The notes beneath the pieces are model-generated. The model did no database searches and was not told where the DNA came from. It saw only the letters and a program-made list of their open reading frames with translations. Below, piece after piece: positions 63,703 through 64,000 of a stretch of 64,000 bases of DNA; the first letter of the stretch is position 1; every line of letters starts with the position of its first letter. The DNA comes from Bacillus sp. BA3 (GTDB lineage Bacteria; Bacillota; Bacilli; Bacillales; DSM-1321), in NCBI GenBank assembly GCA_002835675.1, contig PIZR01000002.1:595141-659140 (forward strand). Direction: 5' to 3'. The position numbers were made by a program, and so were the translations under genes.

Positions 63703-64000
63703 CTACATATGTCGGTATCCCAAATGTTTCAGGCGCACGAACGCCCCCGAATTGGCCTGGCTGGCCACCCATTTGTCCAGGTAACATAGCTTCAGGTTGC
63801 CCCCCTAGCTGACCGCGCATCATGTCCGGCTGACCACCAAATTGTCTAGGCATCATTCCCGGCTGGCCTCCGTTTTGATCGCCCATCATCCACGGCTGAC
63901 TTCCATTTTGACGGCCCATCCACGGCGGACCTCCGGTTTGACCGCCCATCATCATACCTGGCTGGCCTCCATTTTGGCCGCCCATCATCATGCCTGGCTG
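63683..64000 (-). CDS. safA: 3' end of a SafA-like spore coat/morphogenetic protein (partial)
   Basis: The 106 visible codons are Gly/Gln/Met/Pro-rich and made of degenerate repeats of about 11-12 residues (MMMGGQNGGQPG, MMMGGQTGGPPW, MMGDQNGGQPG, MMPRQFGGQPD, MMRGQLGGQPE), ending ETFGIPTYVDESDDY. The N-terminal LysM part expected for SafA is outside the window, so the name rests on position next to the coxA-like gene and the low-complexity tail. The repeats probably vary in number between strains. Confidence 0.6.
   Translation of the reverse strand, partial: QPGMMMGGQNGGQPGMMMGGQTGGPPWMGRQNGSQPWMMGDQNGGQPGMMPRQFGGQPDMMRGQLGGQPEAMLPGQMGGQPGQFGGVRAPETFGIPTYVDESDDY

Overview
The window looks like chromosomal DNA of a low-GC, endospore-forming Gram-positive bacterium of the Bacillus/Peribacillus type. 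The evidence is gene content and order: tcdA, 6S RNA, aspS, hisS, yrzK, yrvJ, dtd, relA, apt, recJ, secDF, comN, spoVB, yrbG, yrzE, yajC, tgt, queA, ruvB, ruvA, bofC, coxA and safA lie in essentially the Bacillus subtilis order, with strong AGGAGG-type ribosome binding sites. Genus and species are inference. No tRNA, rRNA, CRISPR array, intact insertion sequence or prophage was seen.

1-18.4 kb is an AT-rich Wzx/Wzy-type exopolysaccharide locus, all on the minus strand. It reads from a chain-length modulator, tyrosine kinase and PHP phosphatase (YwqC-D-E type) through UTP-glucose-1-phosphate uridylyltransferase, an initiating phospho-sugar transferase, GDP-fucose synthesis (fcl, gmd), five glycosyltransferases, an acetyltransferase, a Wzy-like polymerase and a Wzx-like flippase to UDP-glucose dehydrogenase, which is cut by the window edge. 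The predicted polymer contains fucose and glucuronic acid. Several gaps of 0.35-0.7 kb interrupt the cluster, and one holds a likely acetyltransferase remnant. A SinR-like repressor gene is transcribed divergently from the operon head.

18.8-24.6 kb is a patch of small accessory genes: sinR-like, an SGNH hydrolase, a 39-residue membrane peptide behind a cre-like site, a DnaJ-type zinc-finger peptide, a zinc-ribbon/HTH protein, a VOC-family protein with a relic of its own 5' end 1.8 kb upstream, and a secreted subtilisin-like protease with an Ig-like tail.

25.2-35.3 kb holds two complete tandem copies of a five-gene branched-chain amino acid ABC transporter (livJHMGF order). The copies are separated by a dispersed GC-rich repeat and driven by nearly identical promoters that abut CodY-like operators.

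35.3-39.3 kb contains tcdA, an M20 peptidase, a NERD-domain gene flanked on both sides by 21-bp tandem repeat arrays (one supplies its stop codon), and 6S RNA. 39.3-64 kb is conserved core: a T-box-controlled hisS-aspS operon, an SH3b-amidase, dtd-relA, apt-recJ, secDF, comN, spoVB, the queuosine genes tgt/queA, ruvAB, and sporulation genes (bofC, coxA, a CotS-like kinase-fold protein and the 3' end of a safA-like gene).

No clearly new multi-gene system was found. The least-explained structures are the repeat-flanked NERD locus, the tandem liv operons with duplicated operator promoters, the composite GC-rich repeat/hairpin family, and a T-box whose tRNA identity does not obviously match the gene that follows it.
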